From NCBI GenBank assembly GCA_019186945.1, contig JABAQJ010000005.1:1-64000 (forward strand): 64,000 bases of DNA, written 5' to 3'. The DNA is from Gemmatimonadaceae bacterium (GTDB lineage: Bacteria; Gemmatimonadota; Gemmatimonadetes; Gemmatimonadales; Gemmatimonadaceae). A model generated the notes under the pieces. That model ran no database searches. It worked only from the letters and a program-made list of their open reading frames with translations, and had not been told where the DNA came from. Below, piece after piece: positions 18,658 through 27,873 of the stretch (the stretch's first letter is position 1; every line of letters starts with the position of its first letter). Both the position numbers and the translations under genes were made by a program.

Positions 18658-18990
18658 TCACCGGCCCCGCTGCTCCGACGCTTCGATCAGCGCCTTCACA
18701 CCTTTCGCGAGCGCCGTATCCGTAATGCCTACGACCGCTGTGGTCTCTCTCCCGACCGCACTGCCCAATGCAGCTGCCGGTGGTCCGGAAATGACGCGTA
18801 CCCGGCGCGCTTCCAGCAACGGTACAACCTTCTCCAGACTATGTCGCGATGCATCCGGCGCGACGATGGCCACCTTCAGCTTGCCGCGTCTTGCCGCGTC
18901 TCGCACTCGTTCCACCCCGACGATCGCATTTCTCGCACGGACGCCCAGCCCGATCAGGCCCAGCAGGCGCCGTTCCGTCCCCTCATCCAC
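18658..18990 (-). CDS. ylxQ: YlxQ-like L7Ae family RNA-binding protein
   Basis: 110 residues of the L7Ae/L30e/S12e/Gadd45 superfamily: RRLLGLIGLGVRARNAIVG, VAIVAPDASRHSLEKV and GRETTAVVGITDTALAKGV. These are small kink-turn RNA-binding proteins; YlxQ homologues occupy this exact slot between nusA and infB in many bacteria. The start is a GTG immediately after the nusA stop (TGAGTG), so translation is coupled. The function in this organism is inferred only from the family. Confidence 0.85.
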   Translation of the reverse strand: MDEGTERRLLGLIGLGVRARNAIVGVERVRDAARRGKLKVAIVAPDASRHSLEKVVPLLEARRVRVISGPPAAALGSAVGRETTAVVGITDTALAKGVKALIEASEQRGR

Positions 18991-20343
18991 TCATTTCTCC
19001 GCTGACCGAGGTGCGGCCTGGCTCTCGCCCCCGGCAGCGTCCTCGCCGCCTTCCTCCGTCAGTTCATTCAGGATCGACATGATGCGCTCTGCTTCCTCCG
19101 GCGCGATTCCGGGCAAACGGAGAAAGTCATCGCGTTCCAGATCGATGATGTCGTTCAACGTGCGGTAGCCCGCTTCCTCAAGCACCGCAACCGTCGACGT
19201 CGGCAGTCCCTCGATCTCCGAGAGCTTGACGTCCGCCGCAACATCGGACTCCTCTGGCAGCGGTGCGAACATCGGACCCTCGCTCTTCTCCATCCACTCG
19301 CGGCTCGAGTAGATGTCGATCTTCCATCCAGTCAGCTCAGACGCCAAACGGACGTTCTGCCCGTTCCGTCCGATCGCCAGCGAGAGCTGATCCTCGTCGA
19401 CTACCGCTTGAACCGTCTTTCCCTCGGGATCGAGGAACACGCGGGCGACACGGGCCGGAGCGAGGGCGAGTTTCGCGAAGCGCTCGGGATCCGGCGACCA
19501 TGGCACGATGTCGATTCGCTCCCCATTCAACTCGTTCACAACCGCCTGCACGCGCGACCCTTTCAGCCCGACGCACGCGCCGACTGGATCTATGGCGTCG
19601 TCCCGCGATACCACGGCGATCTTCGTCCTGCTGCCGACCTCGCGCGCCGCTGCCTTGACGTCCACAATTCCCTGCTGCATCTCCGGGACTTCGAGCCGGA
19701 ACAACGCCTTGACGAAAAGCGGATCGGATCGGCTCAGGATCAACCGCGGTCCCTTCGGTGTCTCCTCCACGCGCTTGAGGACAGCACGCATCGGGTCACC
19801 CTGATGGAAATGCTCGCGATGATTCTGCTCCCGGTATGGCATGATCGCTTCAGCTTCCCGGAACTTGTTCAGCATCACGACCAGCTTACCGCGTTCGATT
19901 TGCTGAATCTCGCCTGAGAGCAGATCGCCGACTCGTCCTGAAAACTCGTCCCGGATCTTCGTCCGCTCACCTTCACGCACCCGCTGGATGATTCGCTGTT
20001 TGGCTGCCTGCACGGCGCTGCGCCCGAACTCCGCGAAGTCGACCGGGATCTCCATGAGATCGCCAACCTGGAAGTCCGGATCTTCGTAACGCGCTTCCTC
20101 GAGCGAAATCTCCCGGCCCGGATCCGTCACTTCCTCGCTGACAGTCTTCAGGAGGACAATGTTGATCTTGCCGTTGGCTTCGTCGATCTCGACTTCCGCC
20201 TGGACGTTCGGTCCGTGTTTCTTCGCGAGCGCAGCGTGAATGCCGTCCTGGAGCAGCCCATGCAGCTCCGAACGGTCCAACTGCTTCAGGTTCGTCAGCT
20301 CTCGAATAGCTGTCAGAATTTCGACGGAACCAACCATCGCCAC
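18991..20343 (-). CDS. nusA: Transcription termination/antitermination protein NusA
   Basis: 450 residues. An N-terminal RNA polymerase-binding domain (about 1-130), S1 domain (GDLLSGEIQQIERGKLVVML), two KH domains (DPVGACVGLKGSRVQAVVNEL; GKTVQAVVDEDQLSLAIGRNGQNVRLA), then a helix-hairpin-helix-like tail with LPTSTVAVLEEAGY and DDFLRLPGIAPEEAERI. NusA controls pausing, termination and antitermination. The 7-base gap from rimP and direct contact with ylxQ fit a single operon. An intrinsic terminator at the head of the operon could be a target for NusA autoregulation. Confidence 0.96.
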   Translation of the reverse strand: MAMVGSVEILTAIRELTNLKQLDRSELHGLLQDGIHAALAKKHGPNVQAEVEIDEANGKINIVLLKTVSEEVTDPGREISLEEARYEDPDFQVGDLMEIPVDFAEFGRSAVQAAKQRIIQRVREGERTKIRDEFSGRVGDLLSGEIQQIERGKLVVMLNKFREAEAIMPYREQNHREHFHQGDPMRAVLKRVEETPKGPRLILSRSDPLFVKALFRLEVPEMQQGIVDVKAAAREVGSRTKIAVVSRDDAIDPVGACVGLKGSRVQAVVNELNGERIDIVPWSPDPERFAKLALAPARVARVFLDPEGKTVQAVVDEDQLSLAIGRNGQNVRLASELTGWKIDIYSSREWMEKSEGPMFAPLPEESDVAADVKLSEIEGLPTSTVAVLEEAGYRTLNDIIDLERDDFLRLPGIAPEEAERIMSILNELTEEGGEDAAGGESQAAPRSAEK

Positions 20344-20349
20344 AGCCCC

Positions 20350-20814
20350 CTAATGGTTCCAGCGGAAGACGAGTCTCGCCTCCCGAATGTCCGAGAATGG
20401 AATACGACGCTCCACACCACCAGAATCGCGCACAACCGCGACGTCACTGCCCTCGTCCGCTTCGAGGCCGACAATCTCGACCTCGACACGACCGCCCAGC
20501 GCCGCCGAAAGAACCTTGGCCCGACGGCCAATGAAACGCCGCCAGTCCACACTGTTTCGTAAGGGTCGCTCCACTCCTGGCGACGACACCTCGAGCACGT
20601 AAGAACTCCCCACCAGCCCGGACTCTTCAAGTCGCGGCTCCACCGCTCTCGATACGGCTGCGCAGTCGTCCAGCGTAACCCTACTGCCGTCCGTTCGGTC
20701 GATTCGCACATCGAGCAACGGACGCGCTCTGATCCCTCCAGTCCGGAACTCGACGAGATCGAAGCCTAGCACGGCAACTTCAGCTCTGACAAAATCTTCC
20801 AGCGCTCTGCTCAT
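20350..20814 (-). CDS. rimP: Ribosome maturation factor RimP
   Basis: 154 residues from ATG 20814, starting MSRALEDFVRAEVAVLGFDLVEF. The family signatures are LDVRIDRTDGSRVTLDDCAAVSR and SSYVLEVSSPGVERPLR, followed by the C-terminal Sm-like domain. RimP is needed for 30S assembly and is typically the first gene of the nusA-infB operon, as here. A longer frame to 20859 would run into the terminator hairpin, so the later ATG is chosen. No strong ribosome-binding site is visible, only a GGGGAG some 17 bases upstream. Confidence 0.93.
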   Translation of the reverse strand: MSRALEDFVRAEVAVLGFDLVEFRTGGIRARPLLDVRIDRTDGSRVTLDDCAAVSRAVEPRLEESGLVGSSYVLEVSSPGVERPLRNSVDWRRFIGRRAKVLSAALGGRVEVEIVGLEADEGSDVAVVRDSGGVERRIPFSDIREARLVFRWNH

Positions 20815-20840
20815 ATCGCGTCGAGGTACTCCCCAAGAAC

Positions 20841-20871
20841 AAAAAAATGTGGGGAGCACTCCCCCACATTT
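20841..20871 (-). terminator. Intrinsic terminator, possible attenuator of the rimP-nusA operon
   Basis: On the minus strand a 10-pair stem (AAATGTGGGG / CCCCACATTT) with a 7-base loop (GAGTGCT) runs into seven T, a textbook rho-independent terminator. It ends only 26 bases before the rimP start codon, which leaves almost no room for a promoter between it and rimP. Either it ends the murA-pgeF transcript and rimP uses a nearly leaderless promoter, or it sits within the rimP leader as an attenuator. Confidence 0.9.
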
Positions 20872-20956
20872 GCGACACGGCGACCGGGATCACCGAGTGA
20901 AGTCAATCTATGAACGTGATGAACGTAAAGCTAGGGGCGCACTCAAATGGAGGGGG

Positions 20957-21676
20957 CTATCGTGAGACAACGACGCCGACATGCCTTCCCGAATCGCCAG
21001 CCCGATGCGAAAAGAACCGTCCGTTGTCACACCTCGTGCAGGATTGCGAGACTGAAACGTCGCGCACTCCGGCCCTTTCCAATTGCCTTGCGATCAGGGC
21101 GCGAAGGTCGACTGTTGATGGAGAGGGAGAGGGAGTCGATACGCGGGGGTTTCGTCCGGCCAAGCGCCCGTACACGTCCGCGCCGACCTCATAGCACTGT
21201 CCGCAAATGGCGGGACCGCAGTGCGCCACCAGATCTTGCGCGCGAAAGCCGATGTTCGTGAAGCAGCGCACGCCCTCGGCCGCGATGTTCGCCTCGGTTC
21301 CCTTCCAGCCCGAGTGCAGTATGGCCGCCGCGCCGGAGGGATGACCAATGAAGACCGGGACGCAATCGGCAAGGGTAACAACCATCATTGTCCCTGGCGC
21401 ACTGGAGAAGTGGCCATCCGCTTCCTTGGCGCGGAGCAGGCCCTGCCAGTTGTCCTGGTGATCGAGGATGACGGAGCCATGGATCTGGGGTGAATGGACG
21501 ACCCGCTGCACGTCCCGCGGGAGGTGTTGTGCCAGCGACAGCCATCGTTCGAGCACGTCGCCCGCTGGCTCTCGCGATCGCCAGCTGAAGTCGCCGGCTT
21601 CGCGGGTCGTTGTGAACGCCGTCAGGCCGATTCGATCGAGATCCGATGCCAACTCGATGGGTTTCAGCGTGTGCAC
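20957..21676 (-). CDS. pgeF: Multi-copper oxidase-like (laccase domain) purine nucleoside phosphorylase PgeF/YfiH
   Basis: 239 residues from GTG 21676, which follows the murA stop by one base; an ATG at 21715 would overlap murA by 38 bases. Family motifs are HSPQIHG (about 59-65), TLADCVPVFIG, ILHSGWKGTEANI, GPAICGQCYEVG and SCTRCDNGRFFSHRAG, with the zinc-ligand His and Cys residues intact. YfiH homologues act on purine nucleosides, and in some bacteria the protein edits peptidoglycan precursors with wrong amino acids; its position directly after murA fits a cell-wall link. The 3' end is 85 bases from the terminator. Confidence 0.88.
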   Translation of the reverse strand: MHTLKPIELASDLDRIGLTAFTTTREAGDFSWRSREPAGDVLERWLSLAQHLPRDVQRVVHSPQIHGSVILDHQDNWQGLLRAKEADGHFSSAPGTMMVVTLADCVPVFIGHPSGAAAILHSGWKGTEANIAAEGVRCFTNIGFRAQDLVAHCGPAICGQCYEVGADVYGRLAGRNPRVSTPSPSPSTVDLRALIARQLERAGVRDVSVSQSCTRCDNGRFFSHRAGDSGRHVGVVVSR

Positions 21677-21677
21677 G

Positions 21678-22964
21678 TCACTCGGAAATCCGGGTGATTT
21701 TCGCGCCGAGTGCATTGAGTCGCTCGTCGATTCGCTCGTAGCCGCGCTCTATCTGCGTCGCGTTGTTGATCGTGCTCCTGCCTTCGGCACACAGGGCGGC
21801 AAGGAGCATTGCCATCCCTGCGCGAATGTCCGGAGACTCGACGCGCGCGCCCCGCAGACGGCACGGCCCGTCGACAAGGACCCGATGGGGATCGCAGAGG
21901 ACGATACGCGCGCCCATTGCAATGAGTTTGTCGACGAAGAACATGCGGGACTCGAACATCTTCTCGTGCATCAGGATCAAGCCGGAGCACTGCGTGGCCG
22001 TGACAATGGCGATGGACATCAGGTCCGCGGGGAACGCCGGCCACGGCTGGTCCTCGAGTTTGGGCACATGTCCGCCCAGATCAGTCCTGATCTCGCGCGA
22101 CTGTTCCTCCGGCACGAGGAGGTCATCGCCGTCGACCTCGCATCGTATGCCGAGCCGCTCGAAGCCGAGCCGTATGGAGCGAAGGTGCTCCACTCCGGCC
22201 TCCGAGATCCGGAGCGGCGAGCGCGTGACGGCAGCCAAACCGATGAACGATCCCACTTCGATGTGATCCGGACCGATACGGTGCACTCCGCCCCCGAGCG
22301 AGGCGCATCCGTGCACCGTCACGGTGTTGGTTCCGATGCCGTCGATGCGAGCACCTAACGTGACGAGAAAGCGGGCCAGGTCCTGCACGTGCGGCTCGCT
22401 GGCCGCGTTGCGAAGTACCGTCGTTCCCTTGGCAAGTACCGCGGCCATCAGGGCATTTTCGGTTCCCGTGACGCTGGGCTCGTCGAGGAACACGTCGGCA
22501 CCGATCAATTCGCGAGCGCGGAACTCGTAGACATCCGAGGCGGAGACCGTGGCTCCGAGCTGTTCGAACGCGAGGAAGTGCGTGTCTATCCGACGACGCC
22601 CGATAACGTCTCCACCGGGCGGCGGCAGGACGACGCGACCGCGTCGGGCAAGGAGCGGCCCCGCCAGTAGAATGGACGCTCGGATCTTCGCGCAGAGTCC
22701 CGGATCTAGGTCGTCCACGCGCAGGTCGATCGCCTGAATCTCCAAGGTGTTGTGAGCGGTCCATTCGGCTCTCGCCCCCACGGAACGCAGCAGTTCGACC
22801 AGCGTCTCGGTATCCCGGATTCGCGGGACATTGGTCAGCGTGACGGGATGGTCCGAAAGCAACGACGCGGCAATGATCGGCAGCGCGGCATTCTTGTTAC
22901 CAGCGGGCGTGATCGATCCGGAGAGGCGCGAGCCGCCCTCGACGATATACTTCACACTTGCCAT
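21678..22964 (-). CDS. murA: UDP-N-acetylglucosamine 1-carboxyvinyltransferase MurA, Asp-type
   Basis: 428 residues. The conserved GNKNAALPI near residue 23 and the repeated inside-out barrel domains identify the enzyme, which moves enolpyruvate from PEP to UDP-GlcNAc in the first committed step of peptidoglycan synthesis. In the active-site loop the residue equivalent to E. coli Cys115 is Asp119 ([10 protein letters not shown]; codon GAC at 22610-22608). Asp at this position is known in Mycobacterium and Chlamydia enzymes, which are active but not alkylated by fosfomycin. It heads the murA-pgeF pair. A CGTTAGG heptamer encodes the Leu-Gly at TLGARID. Confidence 0.95.
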   Translation of the reverse strand: MASVKYIVEGGSRLSGSITPAGNKNAALPIIAASLLSDHPVTLTNVPRIRDTETLVELLRSVGARAEWTAHNTLEIQAIDLRVDDLDPGLCAKIRASILLAGPLLARRGRVVLPPPGGDVIGRRRIDTHFLAFEQLGATVSASDVYEFRARELIGADVFLDEPSVTGTENALMAAVLAKGTTVLRNAASEPHVQDLARFLVTLGARIDGIGTNTVTVHGCASLGGGVHRIGPDHIEVGSFIGLAAVTRSPLRISEAGVEHLRSIRLGFERLGIRCEVDGDDLLVPEEQSREIRTDLGGHVPKLEDQPWPAFPADLMSIAIVTATQCSGLILMHEKMFESRMFFVDKLIAMGARIVLCDPHRVLVDGPCRLRGARVESPDIRAGMAMLLAALCAEGRSTINNATQIERGYERIDERLNALGAKITRISE

Positions 22965-23028
22965 GAATGGTTTCGTATTGAGATGTCGGAAAGATGACCC
23001 GACTCGGAAGGTACGTTCAAGACATCGC

Positions 23029-23058
23029 TTGACTTCCGATTTTTCCTGAGGCTACGAT
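23029..23058 (+). promoter_or_regulatory. Sigma-70-type promoter upstream of the coiled-coil membrane gene
   Basis: TTGACT (23029-23034), an 18-base spacer, then TACGAT (23053-23058). The expected start would be near 23065, followed by a GAGAGG ribosome-binding site at 23072-23077 and the ATG at 23083. The divergent direction has a weaker TTGAAC element at 23015-23020 that could serve murA. Confidence 0.6.
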
Positions 23059-23082
23059 GAGGCACCTGCGCGAGAGGTCGTC

Positions 23083-23736
23083 ATGCCTGTCTTGAACCAG
23101 CCGCTTCTTTGGGGACTGCCACAGGCGGCTGCCCTTCCGGATACGATCGTCACGCGTACCATCGTAGAGCGGGCCTGGCTCGACACGCTCGTTTCTGTCG
23201 AGCAAGCGATCGTCGGGCTGGCTATGTTGGGAATGCTGCTGACGATCGTGCTCGTCCTGGTGGCCATCCGGAAAACCTTGCAGGAGTTGTCGCGTTTGGT
23301 TCAGACGTCGATCGGCGATGTGTCTGGTGCGATGCACAGCGTGCGCGACGTTGCTGACGACGTTCGAGGAATCACGAGGACGCTTCGCTCGGACTTCGAG
23401 ACCGTGAGCGAGACCGTGCGCGACGTGAACGACAGGGTTCGCGATGTAGTCGAGGACGCGGAGGAGCGTGTGCGCCGGTTCGGTGCGCTCGTCGATTCGG
23501 TACAAAGCGAAGCGGAAGACCTCGTGGAAACGGCGACGGACACACTGCACGGTGTGCGAGACGGAGCCACGGCCCTCCGACACGGTTTCTCGTTCGCGCG
23601 TTGGGCGACGTCGGACAGGAAGCGGCGGCCGCGGGCCGAAGCGGAGTCCGACGAGGATCTCGACGAAGCGCCTCGGAGGACAAGGAAGCGGCCACGCTTC
23701 CGCCCTATCGTTCGACCCAAGCCTCGACGCGAGTGA
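23083..23736 (+). CDS. DUF948-like membrane protein with coiled coil
   Basis: 217 residues. A single membrane segment (AIVGLAMLGMLLTIVLVLVAI, about residues 42-62) precedes a long amphipathic helical region with heptad-like repeats of VRDV, V-D and V-E (about 66-165), then a Lys/Arg-rich tail. DUF948 and related proteins have the same design: a short outside end, one helix through the membrane and a cytoplasmic coiled coil. Function is unknown. It has its own promoter and a good GAGAGG ribosome-binding site, and its TGA stop overlaps the next gene as GTGA. Confidence 0.7.
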   Translation: MPVLNQPLLWGLPQAAALPDTIVTRTIVERAWLDTLVSVEQAIVGLAMLGMLLTIVLVLVAIRKTLQELSRLVQTSIGDVSGAMHSVRDVADDVRGITRTLRSDFETVSETVRDVNDRVRDVVEDAEERVRRFGALVDSVQSEAEDLVETATDTLHGVRDGATALRHGFSFARWATSDRKRRPRAEAESDEDLDEAPRRTRKRPRFRPIVRPKPRRE

Positions 23737-24663
23737 TTCGCTCCGCGTTCGTATTGTGCGTCGTGGTCGCCGCGGTCGCAGCGGTTGCGCTGTTCCCTTC
23801 CACCGCTTGGGCATGGACTCCGGGGACGCATGTGTTCCTCGGAGAAGCAGTCCTTCGCTCCCTGCAGTTGCTACCTGAAGGAATAGCATCGCTGATCGGT
23901 GCGTTTCCGTACGAGTTCCTGTACGGGTCGATCGCGGCGGACACGAGCGTGGCGAAGAAGTATGCAGCGACCGGGAGGCACTGCCATTCGTGGGCCGTCG
24001 GCATGGAAATTCTCGACCGGGCACGTGACGAACCGCTCCGGTCGTTCGCGGCAGGGTATCTCTCGCACCTTGCTGCCGACACAGTTGCGCACAACTACTT
24101 CGTCCCCCGCCAGCTTACCGTTACTTCGAGCACCGCGGCGATCGGTCACAGTTACTGGGAGAGCCGCTTCGAGACGCACCTCGGCGAGGGGGCGCCTCGC
24201 AGAGCCAAGGAGATCATCGTACTCGACCACACGCGTAGTGACGCACACCTCGACCGGATCCTGAGTCCGACGATCTTCAGCACACCGACGAATCGCCGAA
24301 TCTTCCGCGGCATGGTACGCGTGACAGACACGGATTCATGGCAGCGGATCTTCCAGCTGGCATCCGAGCATTCGCGCTGGGATCTGGCGGACGCCGACGT
24401 GTCGCGCTACCTGGCGCGGTCATTCGACTACGTGGTCGACTTGTTGTCACGGATGGAGGACGCCGAGTCGCTCAGGCTGGACCCGTCCGGCTTGGCGCGG
24501 CTCCGCGCGGCGAAGCAGGTTCGGCGGGCTGCGCTTCGCGAGGGGGGCGAGGAACTGGCAGCGGCTGAAGCAGACCGCGAGTTCGGGATGCCGCCGACGA
24601 GTCTCCGGCATTCGCTGGAACTGGCGCCGCCGATCCTGCCCGCGATCGCGCGAACGGGAACGG

Positions 24664-24674
<11 letters not shown>
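23733..24674 (+). CDS. Zinc-dependent phospholipase C-like protein with N-terminal signal
   Basis: 313 residues from GTG 23733, overlapping the upstream stop (GTGA). The hydrophobic start (SAFVLCVVVAAVAAVALFPSTAWAW) is a signal peptide or anchor. The mature part matches the zinc-dependent phospholipase C family (PF00882): WTPGTHVFLGE at the new N-terminus, GSIAADTSV, TGRHCHSWAVG and YLSHLAADTVAHNYFVP, which supply the Trp, His and Asp zinc ligands. Catalysis on phospholipids is expected but not certain, since many bacterial members are uncharacterised. The C-terminal 60 residues are Arg/Glu-rich and helical. The 3' end overlaps gatB by 11 bases. Confidence 0.75.
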
Positions 24675-26120
<1,446 letters not shown>

Positions 26121-26124
<4 letters not shown>

Positions 26125-27566
26125 GACGTTCCGCCACCGACCACGACACTCTCGATGACGCGTGCGAGCGACAACATCCCTGCTTCCTCGAATGGAGGGG
26201 CCATCAGTTGTCCGCCCACCGGCAATCCGTCGACCTCGCCTATCGGGATGGACATTGCCGGGATTCCCGTCAGGTTCGCTGTCACGGTGAAGATGTCGCT
26301 GAGATACATCTCGTAAGGATCGGTGATCGCGCCGATGGGAAACGCCGGAGTCGGCGTGGTGGGTGTGAAGAGCGCGTGCACGCCCGAGGCGAAGACGCGT
26401 GCAACGTCATTTTGGATCAGGGCACGAACGGCCATGGCGCGCCTGTAATACGCGTCGTAGTAGCCCGCGGACAGCACGTACGTCCCGAGCAGTATGCGGC
26501 GGACTACTTCATCGCCGAAGCCCTCTCGCCGCGTGCCCTCGTACATCGCAGCGAGCGAATCGCCCGCACCCCGGCGACCGAAGCGCACGCCGTCGAATCG
26601 CGCCAGGTTCGCCGATGACTCGGCCGGAGCGATGATGTAGTACGATGGAATGGCCAACTCGGTGTGAGGCAGCGAGACGTCGCGAACCTCGGCGCCCAGG
26701 GCCGACAGTTGCGCGAGCACCGCGTCGCACCTGGCACGGATCGCTGGTTGCAGTCGGTCGGGGAAGTACTCGCGCGGGCGGCCGATCACGATCCCGCACA
26801 GCGAGTCGGCGAGCTCCCTCGTCAGCACCGGTACAGGCCGGTCGATGCTCGTGGCGTCCATGCGATCGGCACCGGCGATTACCTGGAGGCCCAGGGCAGC
26901 ATCGTCGACGGTGCGACCGAAGACGCCTACATGGTCGAGTGACGACGCGAAGGCGACCAGTCCATATCGACTGACGCGACCGTACGTCGGCTTGACGCCG
27001 ACGATGCCGCAGAACGCCGCCGGCTGGCGCACCGAACCGCCGGTCTCCGAGCCTAACGCGATCGGCACGATTCCAGCGGCGACCGAGGCCGCAGATCCCC
27101 CGGACGATCCCCCGGGAACGTACGTCGGTGCGCGCGGGTTTCGCGTCGGGCCGTAGGCGCTGCGTTCCGTGGACGATCCCATCGCGAACTCGTCCATGTT
27201 CGTCTTGCCCACAACGATGGCGCCGGCAGCGCGCAACCGGGATACCGACGTTGCCTCGAAGGGGCTCACGTAGCCGGCGAGCACGCGCGATGCGCAGGTG
27301 GTCGGCAGATGCAACGTCGTCAGGTTGTCCTTCACCATGACCGGGACTCCGGCCAGCGGGCCGGTGCGGCGGTCTGCGTTCAGCGTCTCCGCTTCATGAC
27401 GCGAGTGTGCGCGATCCTCCCAGAGCGTGATGTTCAGACCGTCGCGTCCGGCGCCGACGTCGTCGGCTCTGGCCCACGCGAACGCAAGGTGCTCCCGCGG
27501 ATGGGATCGTCCCGCTCTCACGCTCTCGGCGATCGCCAGCGCTGTCGAAGTGTGCGCGTCCGCCAT
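26121..27566 (-). CDS. gatA: Asp-tRNA(Asn)/Glu-tRNA(Gln) amidotransferase subunit A
   Basis: 481 residues. The amidase triad is intact: Lys79 in VMVKDN, Ser154 in PGGSSGGSAA and Ser178 in SETGGSVRQP, numbers that match those of the Staphylococcus aureus enzyme. GatA hydrolyses glutamine and channels ammonia to GatB. It overlaps gatB (ATGA) and follows gatC by one base. A CGTTAGG heptamer lies at ALGSETGG. Confidence 0.97.
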
Positions 27567-27567
27567 G

Positions 27568-27873
27568 TCAGGCCGAAGATCCGCTGTCGTCGTGGCTAGC
27601 CAGGCGAGGTACCACGAAGAAGCCGTCGCGGAACGCTGGGGCGAACGACTCCAGTGCTACCACCGGTCGGTCCGCCGCCGCGTTGTCATCGCGAAGGGGC
27701 ATGCCGCTCGCCTGCGCTACGGCACTCCCGACCGCAACCTCGGCGCGCGACAGCGCCGCCATATGATCGAGAATCGAGTTCAGTTCGCGTGCCAATTCCG
27801 GCAAACGCTCGGGCGCAACACCGATGCGGGCGAGCGCGGCGACGTGCCGCACGTCATCGTGCGTGATCGACAT
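27568..27873 (-). CDS. gatC: Asp-tRNA(Asn)/Glu-tRNA(Gln) amidotransferase subunit C
   Basis: 101 residues. The start MSITHDDVRHVAALARIGV and the LNSILDHMAAL helix are diagnostic. GatC is the belt-like subunit that holds GatA and GatB together. The ATG directly follows the stop of pcrA (TAGATG) with no gap, and the stop is one base before gatA. Confidence 0.93.
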   Translation of the reverse strand: MSITHDDVRHVAALARIGVAPERLPELARELNSILDHMAALSRAEVAVGSAVAQASGMPLRDDNAAADRPVVALESFAPAFRDGFFVVPRLASHDDSGSSA

